64,000 nt of DNA from JBBQLG01 sp964251665 (GCA_964251665.1 CAXUKO010000005.1:1-64000); one strand, 5' to 3'; shown: positions 8,183 through 16,905, counted from the stretch's first letter. Numbers and translations are program-made. Notes: generated by a model not told the origin, from the sequence alone.

Positions 8183-9181
8183 ATGCAAAGTGACAATTTA
8201 CAGGTCGATTCAAGGCAGTGGTGGGACAAGAAAATCGTTCTCCGGCTAAAACTGACCGTTTTTGTCGGGTTGATTGCCTACATCAGCTACCACCTGCGCC
8301 AGCAACCAATGTCTCTGCCGGGCATCTGGCACCAACTACAAACCGGAATCACCAGTGCCGACTGGCTGGTTGGACTGGTGGTGTTGACACCGGTTAACTG
8401 GGGGCTGGAAGCCAGAAAATGGCAATTACTGGCCCGGCGTATCGAACCCGTCCGTTTCAGTGAGGCATACCGGGGCGTATTGGCGGGTGTCTCTTTAGGC
8501 TTCGTACTGCCGATGCTGGCGGGAGATGCAGCCGGGCGAGTCCTTTCATTACAGACTAATCGGCGGTCCGGAGCCGTGGGTGCTTCGCTGGTGTCGGGTG
8601 GGCTTCAATTTCTGGCGGCTCTGCTAATAGGCACAGTTGCCTGGGTGTACCACCTGCTGACGATACCTGCACGAAGCAATCCCGCCAGTTGGGCGCTGTT
8701 TGCCCTGTTCAGCCTGATTCTGCTGGCAAGTTTGCTTGCAGCTGGTTTACGGCATCAGTTACGGAACTGGTCAACGAAAACCAGCTACGGGTGGATACGG
8801 CGGGTGCAGCCCTACTGGCAGATTGCCACTGAGTATACGGCCACCGACTTAGGCACCGCGTTTGGATTGGCTGTGCTGCGTCATCTGACCTTCTCACTGC
8901 AATTTTACGTCGCCCTGCGTCTGTACGGCATCGACCTGACTCCCGGCCCAATGCTGTCTGGTGTTGGTCTGGTTTTTCTGGCCAAAACCATTACGCCCGC
9001 TTTTACCTTTCTGAGCGATCTGGGTGTTCGCGAAGCCGCTGCTCTGTGGGTATTCGCTCCGTATCATCTATCAGCCCCGCTCCTGCTTTCGGCTACCTTC
9101 ACGCTTTGGCTAACCAATGTACTCGCTCCCGTGCTGGTGGGCCTGGCTGCTGTTTGGCGCCTGCGACTGACAACTAAATGA
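8183..9181 (+). CDS. Flippase-like membrane protein (YbhN / LPG synthase transmembrane family)
   Basis: The 332-residue inner-membrane protein has about eight hydrophobic helices. Conserved blocks are typical of the LPG_synthase_TM (UPF0104/YbhN) family: WGLEARKWQLL near the second helix, GVSLGFVLPMLAGDAAGR, and near the end FLSDLGVREAAALW. Members are proposed to move or bind lipid-linked substrates, or form the membrane part of MprF; the catalytic MprF domain is absent here. The stop overlaps the next start as ATGA, so it is probably translationally coupled to the GT2 gene and part of one glycolipid or envelope-polysaccharide operon. Confidence 0.8.
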   Translation: MQSDNLQVDSRQWWDKKIVLRLKLTVFVGLIAYISYHLRQQPMSLPGIWHQLQTGITSADWLVGLVVLTPVNWGLEARKWQLLARRIEPVRFSEAYRGVLAGVSLGFVLPMLAGDAAGRVLSLQTNRRSGAVGASLVSGGLQFLAALLIGTVAWVYHLLTIPARSNPASWALFALFSLILLASLLAAGLRHQLRNWSTKTSYGWIRRVQPYWQIATEYTATDLGTAFGLAVLRHLTFSLQFYVALRLYGIDLTPGPMLSGVGLVFLAKTITPAFTFLSDLGVREAAALWVFAPYHLSAPLLLSATFTLWLTNVLAPVLVGLAAVWRLRLTTK

Positions 9182-10299
9182 CGATTTTCTTACTCACCAT
9201 CAGCGTTCTGTACGCCCTATTCACGACGACACTCTGGTTAACCTGGTTGCGAATTCCCTCGTTTCAAGCAGTTAAGCCGCCATCCGGGAACGAACTCCCG
9301 TTTATCACCGTCGTGATTCCGGTACGCAACGAAGCGGCCAACCTGCCCGCCTTACTTGACGATCTTAGTCGGCAAACCTACACCCGTTTCGAGGTAATCG
9401 TCGCTGATGACGCATCGACCGATACGACGCTAATGATTGCCCAAACCCACCCGGCTCCGTTCCGGCTTATTGCACTGCCCCTACCCGACACCCGTACGGC
9501 TTCGCCAAAAAAACGCGCTATTACAGCCAGCATTGCTGTAGCCACCGGAACGCTGATCGTCACCACCGACGGTGACTGCCGGGTAGGACCGCACTGGCTC
9601 GAAACGATGGCGCACTTTTACGCGCAAACCGGTGCCAAACTTATCAGCGGACCTGTCACCTTCGCAACGGAACACAGGCCATCAGCGTATGTACAGACGG
9701 TAGAATTAGCCAGTCTGATTGGTTCGGGAGCGTGCACATTGGCCCTTGGTTTTCCAACAATGTGCAACGGGGCCAACCTTTGTTATGAAAAACGAGTTTT
9801 CACAGAAGTGGGTGGTTTTGCGGGTGTCGATCATCTGGCGTCCGGTGATGACGAGTTGTTGATGCACAAAATTGCCCGGCAGTATCCCAACGGCGTCCGG
9901 TTTTTGAAAGGGGCAAATGCTATTGTCCGAACCGGGTCACACACCACGTGGCGGGCCTTTTATCAGCAACGCAAACGGTGGGCGAGCAAATGGCGGGCGT
10001 ACGACAATTGGGGACCATCAGCACTGGCGGTGTTCATATTTTTAAGCAATGCAGCTGGGCCGATAGCCGTTATAGCCTGGTTAGCTGGATGGATTAGCGG
10101 ACCGATAACCAGCAGTGTCGTTCTACTTAAAGTCCTACCCGAGTTTTTGTTTTTACGGCAAATTCTTGTTTTTTTACAAAAAAAATCAGCGGTTAGCTGG
10201 ATTCCACTAACGCAGGTTTTGTACCCTTTTTACGTCGTTTTCTTCGGTCTGGTCGCCCAGGGTAAGGGCTTTGAGTGGAAAGGCCGGAAGCTTACTTAG
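9178..10299 (+). CDS. Family 2 glycosyltransferase with C-terminal membrane helices
   Basis: The GT-A domain occupies roughly residues 35-270. PVRNEAANLPALL starts it, ADDAS is the nucleotide-binding Asp motif, TDGDC the DxD-like metal site, SGDDELL the catalytic acidic motif and QQRKRW the QxxRW acceptor motif of processive or membrane GT2 enzymes. One N-terminal helix and about three C-terminal helices anchor it in the inner membrane. It presumably transfers sugar from a nucleotide sugar to a lipid-linked or polymer acceptor; the sugar cannot be read from sequence. Start and preceding stop overlap (ATGA). Confidence 0.88.
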   Translation: MTIFLLTISVLYALFTTTLWLTWLRIPSFQAVKPPSGNELPFITVVIPVRNEAANLPALLDDLSRQTYTRFEVIVADDASTDTTLMIAQTHPAPFRLIALPLPDTRTASPKKRAITASIAVATGTLIVTTDGDCRVGPHWLETMAHFYAQTGAKLISGPVTFATEHRPSAYVQTVELASLIGSGACTLALGFPTMCNGANLCYEKRVFTEVGGFAGVDHLASGDDELLMHKIARQYPNGVRFLKGANAIVRTGSHTTWRAFYQQRKRWASKWRAYDNWGPSALAVFIFLSNAAGPIAVIAWLAGWISGPITSSVVLLKVLPEFLFLRQILVFLQKKSAVSWIPLTQVLYPFYVVFFGLVAQGKGFEWKGRKLT

Positions 10300-10347
10300 T
10301 TGAACGGGTTTGTCGTTTCGTAGTTAAGAAGAACCACAAACCCATGT

Positions 10348-10413
10348 GATGTCGGGTTCTTAAATCCGACACGAGGTCAAACACAAACATGTCGGGTTTA
10401 AGAACCCGACATC
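10348..10413. repeat. Nested intergenic inverted repeat, family with GTCGGGTT arms
   Basis: Two 24-bp arms (10348-10371 and 10390-10413) are complementary with one mismatch. Each arm is itself nearly palindromic (GTCGGGTT..AATCCGAC), so it can form either one long hairpin or two small ones. A related single hairpin recurs at 37755-37776. It sits between the GT2 gene and the deacetylase gene within the same apparent operon. Confidence 0.65.
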
Positions 10414-10452
10414 ACGAATAGAGGAACTACAACCCACAAATCACAAACTGCT

Positions 10453-11091
10453 TTGTCTTTCTTCCTGCACAAATCCAACATCCTGCTCCGCACGGTATAC
10501 CCAGAGTTCTGGTGGCGTATGGACGACAGCGAACCCGTTATTTACCTCACCTTCGACGATGGGCCGATTCCTGATGTGACGGAATTTGTGCTGGAACAGT
10601 TGGATAAATATGCGGCTCAGGCCACGTTTTTCTGCATTGGCGATAATGTTCGTAAGCACCGTGATGTCTTCTATCAGGTTATTGAAGCAGGCCATTTAGT
10701 AGGAAATCATACGTTTAACCACCTCAACGGCTGGAAGACCGACGATGCCGATTATCTACGGAACATCGAGCAATGTCAGGATGAAATCCGCATTGAGACG
10801 GGGCTGTTTCGTCCCCCTTACGGCCGGATCAAAAAGAGTCAGGCGAGTGAAGTGCTGCAAAGTCATGCAGTCGTGATGTGGGATGTACTGTCGGGCGATT
10901 TCGATCGCTCACTACCGGCTGATGTCTGTTTACGCAAGACCATCAGCTATACCGAACCCGGCTCTATTGTGGTCTTCCACGACAGCTTAAAAGCCTGGCC
11001 GACGATGCGCTATGTTCTGCCAAAAATGCTGGCTCACTTCGCTGAACAGGGGTATGAGTTCCGTGCCCTGCCCCAACCCGTTTACGCCTGA
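10453..11091 (+). CDS. Polysaccharide deacetylase family protein (NodB homology domain)
   Basis: This is a complete 212-residue NodB domain. TFDDGP (Asp35 and Asp36, catalytic base and metal ligand), HTFNH (His86 and His90, metal ligands), RPPYGR and VVFHDS (catalytic His region) are all intact, so it should be an active metal-dependent N- or O-deacetylase of a saccharide. No signal peptide is evident, suggesting action on a cytoplasmic-side lipid-linked intermediate made by the flanking glycosyltransferases. The start is TTG: no ATG occurs before MDDSEPV, and the residues after the TTG (FFLHKSNILL) look like the family N-terminus. Confidence 0.88.
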   Translation: MSFFLHKSNILLRTVYPEFWWRMDDSEPVIYLTFDDGPIPDVTEFVLEQLDKYAAQATFFCIGDNVRKHRDVFYQVIEAGHLVGNHTFNHLNGWKTDDADYLRNIEQCQDEIRIETGLFRPPYGRIKKSQASEVLQSHAVVMWDVLSGDFDRSLPADVCLRKTISYTEPGSIVVFHDSLKAWPTMRYVLPKMLAHFAEQGYEFRALPQPVYA

Positions 11092-11102
11092 CACCTGCTC
11101 CG

Positions 11103-12086
11103 TTGATCGTCAGTATCCTGATTGCAGCCCGCAACGAAGAAGCCAATATACTGGCTTGTCTCCGGGCTGTCTCGCAGCTCGATTACCCCACTAACCAGTT
11201 TGAGGTGCTGATTGGTAACGATGCTTCTACCGACCAAACCGGCCCGCTCGTTGCCCGCTTCATCAACGACAAACCCAATTTTCGACTCGTTGACATCACC
11301 GAAGCACGTACCAGCGTGCGGGGTAAAGCCAATGTTTTGGCACAGTTAGCCCGGTCAGCTCAGGGTGAGTTTCTATTTTTCACCGATGCTGATACCGAGG
11401 TACCGACTACATGGCTCACGGCGATGCTGGCCGCTTTTACCCCGCCAACCGGCATTGTTACAGGTGTAACTATTCCGCCGGGCCACACGCTTTTTCATCA
11501 GCTACAGGCGCTCGACTGGTTACACGCCCTGACGCAGGCCAGTCTCCTAAGCGGCTTAGGCATCCCGGTAACGGCATTGGGCAACAACATGGCCGTTCGG
11601 CGGGTGGCTTACGAGGCCGTTGGTGGTTACGAAAATCTGCCTTTTTCGATAACGGAAGATTGCGCCCTGTTTCGGGCTATTGTTCAGCAGGGGTACGGAT
11701 TCAGGAACCTGCTTACTCCTGACGTGCTGGCTTTTTCAAAGCCGGTCAATTCGATCTGGGCTTTTCTGCAACAACGCAAACGCTGGATGCGCGGAGCATT
11801 CGGTTTACCAATCTGGATGGTACTTGGCTTATTAGTTCAGTATCTGACGGCTCCGCTGCTGCTAACGCTGAGCTGGTTCTGGCCGGTGCTGGCTGTCCTG
11901 ATTTATTGCGTGAAACTGCTCATTCAAACGCTGGTGCTTACTTTTGCGGGCAGTCGGCTCCGGCAAACGCATCTCATACCCTACGTGCTGCTTTTCGAGA
12001 TATATCAACTCCTAATGGGTCCGGTAGCCCTTCTGTACTATCTATTACCGATTCCTGTACGCTGGAAAGACCGGCTTTATCCATGA
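11103..12086 (+). CDS. Family 2 glycosyltransferase, second of the operon
   Basis: The 327-residue protein has the same plan as the upstream GT2: AARNEEANI, GNDAS, TDADTEV (DxD), ITEDCALF and QQRKRWMRG, followed by three hydrophobic segments near the C-terminus. It is a membrane glycosyltransferase probably adding a second sugar or repeating unit in the same pathway. The only workable start is a TTG at 11103, 11 bp after the deacetylase stop. The last codons overlap the TatD start (ATGA), indicating one transcript. Confidence 0.86.
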   Translation: MIVSILIAARNEEANILACLRAVSQLDYPTNQFEVLIGNDASTDQTGPLVARFINDKPNFRLVDITEARTSVRGKANVLAQLARSAQGEFLFFTDADTEVPTTWLTAMLAAFTPPTGIVTGVTIPPGHTLFHQLQALDWLHALTQASLLSGLGIPVTALGNNMAVRRVAYEAVGGYENLPFSITEDCALFRAIVQQGYGFRNLLTPDVLAFSKPVNSIWAFLQQRKRWMRGAFGLPIWMVLGLLVQYLTAPLLLTLSWFWPVLAVLIYCVKLLIQTLVLTFAGSRLRQTHLIPYVLLFEIYQLLMGPVALLYYLLPIPVRWKDRLYP

Positions 12087-12862
12087 ACTTCATCGACACC
12101 CACGCCCATATTTACGACGAGCAGTTTACAGCGGATCAGCAAACTATGCTCGCCAACGCCCGCGCGCAGGGAATTACCCAAATCTGGATGCCCAACTGCG
12201 ACCGCACTACTATTCCCGGTATGCTGGCCCTGAATGATCAGTCACCCGATCAGTATAAACCCATGATGGGCCTGCATCCCTGCTACGTTACCGACACAGT
12301 AGATGCCGAACTGGCTATTATTGAGGACTATCTGAACCAGCGCCCTTTCCTGGCAGTGGGCGAAATCGGCCTGGATTTTTATTGGGATATGACCCATGTC
12401 GACCGGCAGTTCGACGCCTTTCGGACGCAGTTACAATGGGCAGCTCAACGGCAGTTGTTCGTTTCTATCCACGTTCGATCCGGGCATGAGCGCAACGCCT
12501 TTGCCGAAGCCGCCGATGTTATTGAAGCGCTCGCCCTACCGGACCTGCGCGGCATTTTCCACTGCTTTGTGGGTACGCTGGACGAAGCCCGACGCGCCAT
12601 CGACCTCGGGTTTAAGTTGGGAATCGGCGGGGTAGCTACGTTTAAAAATGGGGGGCTTGACAAAGTCATTCCGCATATCGGGCTGGAACATCTGGTATTG
12701 GAAACGGATGCACCGTATCTGGCACCGGTTCCGTATCGGGGCAAGCGTAACGAGCCAGCCTACGTCCCTTTAGTTGCCCAGCGGGTCGCTGATTTACAGC
12801 AGATTTCCCTCGCCGAAGTAGCCCGGCAGACCACAGCCACAGCACTGTCACTAACGGTTTAA
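12083..12862 (+). CDS. TatD family metal-dependent hydrolase
   Basis: The 259-residue TatD-type TIM-barrel has FIDTHAHIYD (first two His ligands), VGEIGLDFYWD (Glu), SIHVRSGH (His), IFHCFVG (His) and LETDAPYLAP (Asp), all in order. The family comprises 3'-5' DNA exonucleases and related deoxyribonucleases acting in repair. An upstream in-frame extension of 59 codons is rejected because it lies inside the glycosyltransferase gene; the ATG at 12083 overlaps the previous stop by 4 bp. Its place at the end of a sugar operon may be only positional. Confidence 0.9.
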   Translation: MNFIDTHAHIYDEQFTADQQTMLANARAQGITQIWMPNCDRTTIPGMLALNDQSPDQYKPMMGLHPCYVTDTVDAELAIIEDYLNQRPFLAVGEIGLDFYWDMTHVDRQFDAFRTQLQWAAQRQLFVSIHVRSGHERNAFAEAADVIEALALPDLRGIFHCFVGTLDEARRAIDLGFKLGIGGVATFKNGGLDKVIPHIGLEHLVLETDAPYLAPVPYRGKRNEPAYVPLVAQRVADLQQISLAEVARQTTATALSLTV

Positions 12863-12880
12863 CAAGCTTATGCAACTCGA

Positions 12881-12953
12881 TTTTGTCATCCTGAAGCATG
12901 AAGGATCTTGGCTACCCAATCGCTAAGATCCTTCATGCTTCAGGATGACAAAA
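12881..12953. repeat. Intergenic hairpin, TTTTGTCATCCTGA family
   Basis: The arms 12881-12909 and 12925-12953 are perfectly complementary over 29 bp around a 15-bp loop. The flanks TTTTGTCAT and ATGACAAAA are shared with elements at 27372-27448 and 47363-47408, while the inner sequence differs. It ends 20 bp before the asparaginase start and may act as terminator for the preceding operon. Confidence 0.75.
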
Positions 12954-12973
12954 AAGCCAACATTCACGACACA

Positions 12974-14116
12974 ATGCCCTCCCAAACCATTCACATTAAT
13001 CCCCGCGTGGATTCGCCTGCTTTACCGAAGAAACCACTGCACGGCCCGTCGCAACGGTCGGTACTGGTGATCTACACCGGCGGCACATTCGGTATGGTGT
13101 ACGATGCCAAAACAGATCAACTGGTACCATTCAATTTTGACCAGGTGCTGGAGCGCGTTCCCGAAATTCAACGGCTGGACTTTGAAATCACCTTAATTAC
13201 GCTGCCCACGATTATTGACTCGTCGAATATGACGCCAGCGATTTGGGCCGACCTTGCCCGGCTTATTGAGCGGCACTACGCCAATTACGATAGTTTTGTC
13301 ATTCTGCACGGCACGGACACGATGGCGTATACGGCCTCCGCGTTGAGTTTCATGTTGGGAAACCTGAGCAAACCCGTCATCCTGACCGGTGCCCAGTTAC
13401 CCATTGGCATGGCCCGCACCGACGCCCGCGAGAACTTTATCACCGCCCTCGAAATTGCGGCCGACGTGGATACAGCCGACGTAGATACGGATGGCAGGCA
13501 CGGCCGACAACCGATTGTACCCGAAGTATGCCTGTACTTCAACTCGTTGCTGCTGCGGGGCAACCGGGCTACCAAGCAGGAAAGCGTACATTTCAACGCC
13601 TTCCATTCTGAGAATTATCCGCACCTGGCCATGGCGGGTGTCAGTATCGACTACAACCGGCCCTTTATCCGGGCGGCATCCGATGGTCCACTCAATGTAC
13701 AAACTGACCTCGACCCGAACGTGACTATTTTGAAACTGTTTCCGGGCATTACCGAAACGGTGGTGCGGGCGGTACTAACGATTCCCAACCTGCGGGGCGT
13801 AGTATTGGAAACGTTTGGCGCAGGTAATGCACCGACCTCGGCCTGGTTTCTGGATGCCTTGCAGGAAGCGACCAATCAGCAGATTATTCTGTTCAACGTA
13901 TCGCAGTGCGAAGGGGGCCGCGTTACGCAGGGCCGCTACCAGACCAGCAAACTACTGGAACAGATTGGTGTAGTCAGCGGAGCCGATATTACCACTGAAG
14001 CAGCCATTACCAAACTTATGGTGCTCCTGGCCCGTGAAACCGGCCGCGATGCAGCCGCTACAGCCCGGATACGTCATCAGTTAGCCGAGCCACTTTGTGG
14101 AGAAATGAATGCCTGA
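12974..14116 (+). CDS. ansA: Type I (cytoplasmic) L-asparaginase
   Basis: The enzyme hydrolyses L-asparagine to aspartate and ammonia. At 380 residues it is slightly longer than E. coli AnsA because of an N-terminal lead of about 25 residues. The active-site strand IYTGGTFGM contains nucleophilic Thr38, and the second motif HGTDTMAYTASAL carries the Thr-Asp pair. AGNAPT and VSQCEGG are conserved in the C-terminal domain. No signal peptide is present, in line with the cytoplasmic type. The ATG at 12974 is used because an earlier in-frame start lies inside the preceding hairpin. Confidence 0.9.
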   Translation: MPSQTIHINPRVDSPALPKKPLHGPSQRSVLVIYTGGTFGMVYDAKTDQLVPFNFDQVLERVPEIQRLDFEITLITLPTIIDSSNMTPAIWADLARLIERHYANYDSFVILHGTDTMAYTASALSFMLGNLSKPVILTGAQLPIGMARTDARENFITALEIAADVDTADVDTDGRHGRQPIVPEVCLYFNSLLLRGNRATKQESVHFNAFHSENYPHLAMAGVSIDYNRPFIRAASDGPLNVQTDLDPNVTILKLFPGITETVVRAVLTIPNLRGVVLETFGAGNAPTSAWFLDALQEATNQQIILFNVSQCEGGRVTQGRYQTSKLLEQIGVVSGADITTEAAITKLMVLLARETGRDAAATARIRHQLAEPLCGEMNA

Positions 14117-14137
14117 GCCATTTTTTTAAAACAAGTG

Positions 14138-14169
14138 TTGCGTACCAAAGTCGATAACCGCTATATTTG
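14138..14169 (+). promoter_or_regulatory. Bacteroidota-type promoter for the tRNA cluster
   Basis: TTG (14138-14140) and TATATTTG (14162-14169) are separated by 21 bp and match the TTG / TAnnTTTG consensus exactly. Transcription would begin near 14176, about 12 bp before the first tRNA-Ser. This is the clearest promoter in the window. Confidence 0.7.
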
Positions 14170-14187
14170 CACTCCCAAACGGGTTAC

Positions 14188-14277
14188 AGAGAGCTGCCAG
14201 AGTGGTCGAATGGGTCTGATTCGAAATCAGAAGTACTCGCAAGGGTACCGGGGGTTCGAATCCCTCGCTCTCTGCCA
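14188..14277 (+). tRNA. tRNA-Ser (anticodon CGA)
   Basis: The acceptor strands AGAGAGC (14188-14194) and GCTCTCT (14267-14273) pair. The anticodon arm CTGAT/ATCAG encloses TTCGAAA with anticodon CGA, and the T-arm GGGGG/CCCTC closes TTCGAAT. A long variable arm, typical of class II tRNA-Ser, is present. Discriminator G is followed by CCA in the DNA, which may be encoded or coincidental. Confidence 0.93.
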
Positions 14278-14282
14278 ATGCC

Positions 14283-14355
14283 GTTGGTAAGTCAATAAGT
14301 TTTAAAGTTAGTAAGTATCCTGTGCCAATACTTAAGAACTTACCGACTTACCAAC
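14283..14355. repeat. Inverted repeat between two tRNA genes, GTTGGTAAGTC family
   Basis: The arms 14283-14301 and 14337-14355 are complementary at 17 of 19 positions. The same word family (GGTAAGTC, AGTAAGT) builds the repeat at 63080-63149. It separates the two tRNA-Ser genes and could provide a processing hairpin in the tRNA precursor. Confidence 0.65.
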
Positions 14356-14361
14356 TTTCTT

Positions 14362-14448
14362 AGAGAGGTGTCCGAGTGGTTGAAGGAGCACGCCTGGAAA
14401 GTGTGTATGCGGGTAACCGTATCGAGAGTTCGAATCTCTTCCTCTCTG
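14362..14448 (+). tRNA. tRNA-Ser (anticodon GGA)
   Basis: The acceptor strands AGAGAGG (14362-14368) and CCTCTCT (14441-14447) pair. The anticodon stem CACGC/GTGTG closes the loop CTGGAAA with anticodon GGA. The T-arm GAGAG/CTCTT and a long variable arm complete a class II tRNA-Ser. A full CCA is not encoded. Confidence 0.93.
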
Positions 14449-14506
14449 CAAAACGGTTCGTTTTCCGTTTTTGTCAGGGTTTAGTAGTAACCTTGATACA
14501 ACCAAT

Positions 14507-14580
14507 CGGGGTGTAGCGTAGCCCGGTATCGCGCCTGGTTTGGGACCAGGAGGTCGTAGGTTCGAATCCTGCCACCCCGA
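14507..14580 (+). tRNA. tRNA-Pro (anticodon TGG)
   Basis: The acceptor strands CGGGGTG and CACCCCG pair. The anticodon stem CCTGG/CCAGG closes TTTGGGA with anticodon TGG. The T-arm GTAGG/CCTGC closes TTCGAAT. The short variable loop is as expected for tRNA-Pro. CCA is not encoded. It is the last gene of the cluster, followed by a terminator. Confidence 0.93.
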
Positions 14581-14587
14581 CAATAAG

Positions 14588-14623
14588 AAGCCGCCTGAAT
14601 CTGTTGATTCAGGCGGCTTTTTT
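14588..14623 (+). terminator. Rho-independent terminator of the tRNA cluster
   Basis: A perfect 14-bp stem (14588-14601 with 14606-14619) with a 4-nt loop is followed by a run of T residues on the plus strand, 8 bp after tRNA-Pro. It also lies 3' of the convergent lipoprotein gene ending at 14628. Confidence 0.9.
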
Positions 14624-14627
14624 GTTT

Positions 14628-15572
14628 CTACTCCGGCAAGTTCAGCATCAGGCTCTGCAAATCCTGATTAATTGACCGGACGGATGATTGTAGCTGGTTG
14701 AGCATGTTTGAGCGAATGTGCAAATCGTCGGCCTGGTAATCGCCCCCCTGCCCAAAATACAACTGTTGTTTCGCGGGTGACACGGCATTCAGGGCGAACC
14801 CCTGCCAGCGTTGCCGGATGTTGTAACTGATCGAATGCTGACCACTGTTACTGAATTGCTTTTCAGTGAGCACGTACCACACAAAAGGGGGATACAGGGC
14901 TGATTGCCGGGACTGATTCCAGATATCCGTCAGCAGATTACGGGCGTGTACAAACCGGACCGTCTTGTTGGACGAAAAAGCAGCCAGCCCGCCTAAACCA
15001 CCACTCGCTAAACCGCCCCCGATGGCGATGGTTTTCCCTGGGTTATTCGACTGGACGAGTGCCGTTACGACGGTGGTGACGGCACCGATGCCGATGGACA
15101 GCAGTGTCAGACTTCTCACGCGTCGATCATCTTTCTGGTCCAGATACGCGGCCAACTGATCGGCGCGTTGCCCTTCACAGTCCAGTTCGGCGGCTAAACT
15201 GGCTACTTCCGTTGACGCCAGCAGCAACCGGTTGAGAATTTTCTGTCGCAACCCGGCTTCCTTCAACCGCCGGTCGGGCTCCTGCGTATGCTTCAGGGCA
15301 ATCAACTCGCGCAGCAACGGCAGCACGCCCGCTGCGTTGGCGACCAGTAAATCGTGTTGCGAAAATCGGCGGGTTAAGATTGTATCTGCCTGTAGCACAG
15401 CCTGTACAGTCTCCACAGGCAGATACGAAGCATTGTACTGATAAACCAGAGCGGGTTCGCAATAATCGCTCTCGGATTTTATCGGGTGATGTCCTCCTTT
15501 GTAGGTCATGCAGGCCGTGAGTGAAACGACACTGTAAACAGCCCATACCTTTCTAATCAGTAAGCGTATCAT
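14628..15572 (-). CDS. Hypothetical lipoprotein with a hydrophobic middle segment
   Basis: The 314-residue protein is not recognised. The N-terminal hydrophobic stretch ends in SLTAC, a plausible lipobox with Cys21 lipidated. Residues around 80-145 are helical with many Leu, Glu and Arg residues. A hydrophobic stretch follows (LLSIGIGAVTTVVTALV) and then a Gly-rich run (GGGLASGGLGGLAAF), suggesting a membrane hairpin. The C-terminal third is polar. It is monocistronic in appearance and faces the tRNA terminator. Confidence 0.6.
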   Translation of the reverse strand: MIRLLIRKVWAVYSVVSLTACMTYKGGHHPIKSESDYCEPALVYQYNASYLPVETVQAVLQADTILTRRFSQHDLLVANAAGVLPLLRELIALKHTQEPDRRLKEAGLRQKILNRLLLASTEVASLAAELDCEGQRADQLAAYLDQKDDRRVRSLTLLSIGIGAVTTVVTALVQSNNPGKTIAIGGGLASGGLGGLAAFSSNKTVRFVHARNLLTDIWNQSRQSALYPPFVWYVLTEKQFSNSGQHSISYNIRQRWQGFALNAVSPAKQQLYFGQGGDYQADDLHIRSNMLNQLQSSVRSINQDLQSLMLNLPE

Positions 15573-15651
15573 CGTTTACGGGCCATTTACCCTTCCCCGG
15601 ACTTCCGGTCAGAACCACTCTGGCGTCGGGCCTATGGTTGGCCCGGTAAAT

Positions 15652-16905
15652 TTACAAGGATTCGAGCCGCAGCCAGGCCCGGCGAATGTAGTAAATGACA
15701 CCGACCACGAAAGTGAATTCCAGTCCATACTCCAACAGAAACAGGGGTGACGGTAAGGGCAGCAACGAATCGAATCTGGGTTGTTTCAGGTAGACCATCA
15801 TAAACGGCTGAACAACGACCAGCAGATTCATTGCCAGCAGGAAGTTAATTTGTCGGCTCCTGGTCAGATCCGTAAGTTCAAATACCAGCACGATGAGAAA
15901 CAGAAACAGGTAATAAGCCATGGCGCTGGGCTGAAAAAGCATGAAACTGCCGAAGGCCACTACCCAAAGGGCCGGAAATACCCGCTCAAACGGTTTTTTA
16001 CGGAAATGCCAGCCTGTCAGGATAGCCACAGAAAGCGTGAGTGTCATGCCGAGCCAGTTGAGGGTCTGCAGGGGCATCGCGGACAGGAGTCCGCCCATAA
16101 ACGGCCTTAGTACGGTGGGCAGGTTGGGCGCAAATGGCAGGTCGGCATGTTGCACCGGCATTAGAAACAGCCACCCCAGTGCCAGATACAGTATAATGAG
16201 CACCGGAATGCCAACCGAAAACAAGGCACCGGCAAAGTGCACGCCCAGCCGTCTGTAGCTCAGTATGAAAAACACCGGAAAGACGATAATCATAAACGTC
16301 ACCTTCAGGGTCAATAAAGCCAGGGCCATGCACAAACCGACTTTAAACGCATTGTGCGAACGCTGCCAGACGATGACGGCACTCAGCCCGAAGCCCCATA
16401 ACCAGATGTCTTCCTGCCCGCCCAGCAGACAGATGATCAGCGGACCGGGCAGAAGCAGATAAACGACCGCTTGCCAGAAGGCTTCGACCGGTGCGGTTTT
16501 CTGATAAAACCGGTACGTGATCCACAGACAGCAGACCTCGCCAATGCCCATCAGCGCCACAATGGCTTTCGGGCTGTTCCACACAAAAAGGGGCAATGCC
16601 AGAATATAGGAGAAAAGCGGGCTATGGAATGACCAGAAATCACGATAGACTAATTTGCCCTGATGAGCCAGGTCGGCCTTCCAGTAAAAAAAGGGGATGT
16701 CGCCCCGTGGCATTTCGTTCAGAATCAGAAAAACAACAATAAACGGAACCACCCGCAACCCCACGAACAGCAGGGATAGAACAAGGTTCCTTCGATTCAG
16801 TACGAAGGGTTCGAGTTGCGGTCGGTAGCGCAGCGTCAGCCAGATACTCCCGCAGAGCAGCGCGGAAACGAGCAGTTTAACGGCGAAAACGATGGTGGCA
16901 GGCAT
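15652..16905 (-). CDS. Polytopic membrane protein, GT-C-like glycosyltransferase fold
   Basis: The 417-residue protein has roughly ten hydrophobic helices. The loop after the second helix, RGDIPFFYWKADL then VYRDFWSFHSPL, carries acidic residues and aromatics in the position where GT-C mannosyltransferases (GT39/GT87-like) bind polyprenyl-phosphate sugar. A second loop, LGGQEDIWLWG, also matches that fold. Function is therefore inferred as a polyprenyl-phosphate-sugar dependent transferase in envelope or protein glycosylation, without identifying the sugar. It lies upstream of the lipoprotein gene on the same strand with an 80-bp gap. Confidence 0.6.
   Translation of the reverse strand: MPATIVFAVKLLVSALLCGSIWLTLRYRPQLEPFVLNRRNLVLSLLFVGLRVVPFIVVFLILNEMPRGDIPFFYWKADLAHQGKLVYRDFWSFHSPLFSYILALPLFVWNSPKAIVALMGIGEVCCLWITYRFYQKTAPVEAFWQAVVYLLLPGPLIICLLGGQEDIWLWGFGLSAVIVWQRSHNAFKVGLCMALALLTLKVTFMIIVFPVFFILSYRRLGVHFAGALFSVGIPVLIILYLALGWLFLMPVQHADLPFAPNLPTVLRPFMGGLLSAMPLQTLNWLGMTLTLSVAILTGWHFRKKPFERVFPALWVVAFGSFMLFQPSAMAYYLFLFLIVLVFELTDLTRSRQINFLLAMNLLVVVQPFMMVYLKQPRFDSLLPLPSPLFLLEYGLEFTFVVGVIYYIRRAWLRLESL

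Noticed and set aside
11906..12082. N-terminal extension of the TatD gene by 59 codons
   Set aside because: It lies inside the glycosyltransferase gene and encodes no conserved sequence; FIDTHAHIYD directly follows the ATG at 12083.
12908..12973. Earlier in-frame start for the asparaginase
   Set aside because: It lies within the arms of the intergenic hairpin and would add residues encoded by repeat sequence.
14275..14277. CCA after tRNA-Ser(CGA) as evidence of encoded 3' ends
   Set aside because: The other two tRNAs in the cluster lack CCA, so this one may be coincidence.
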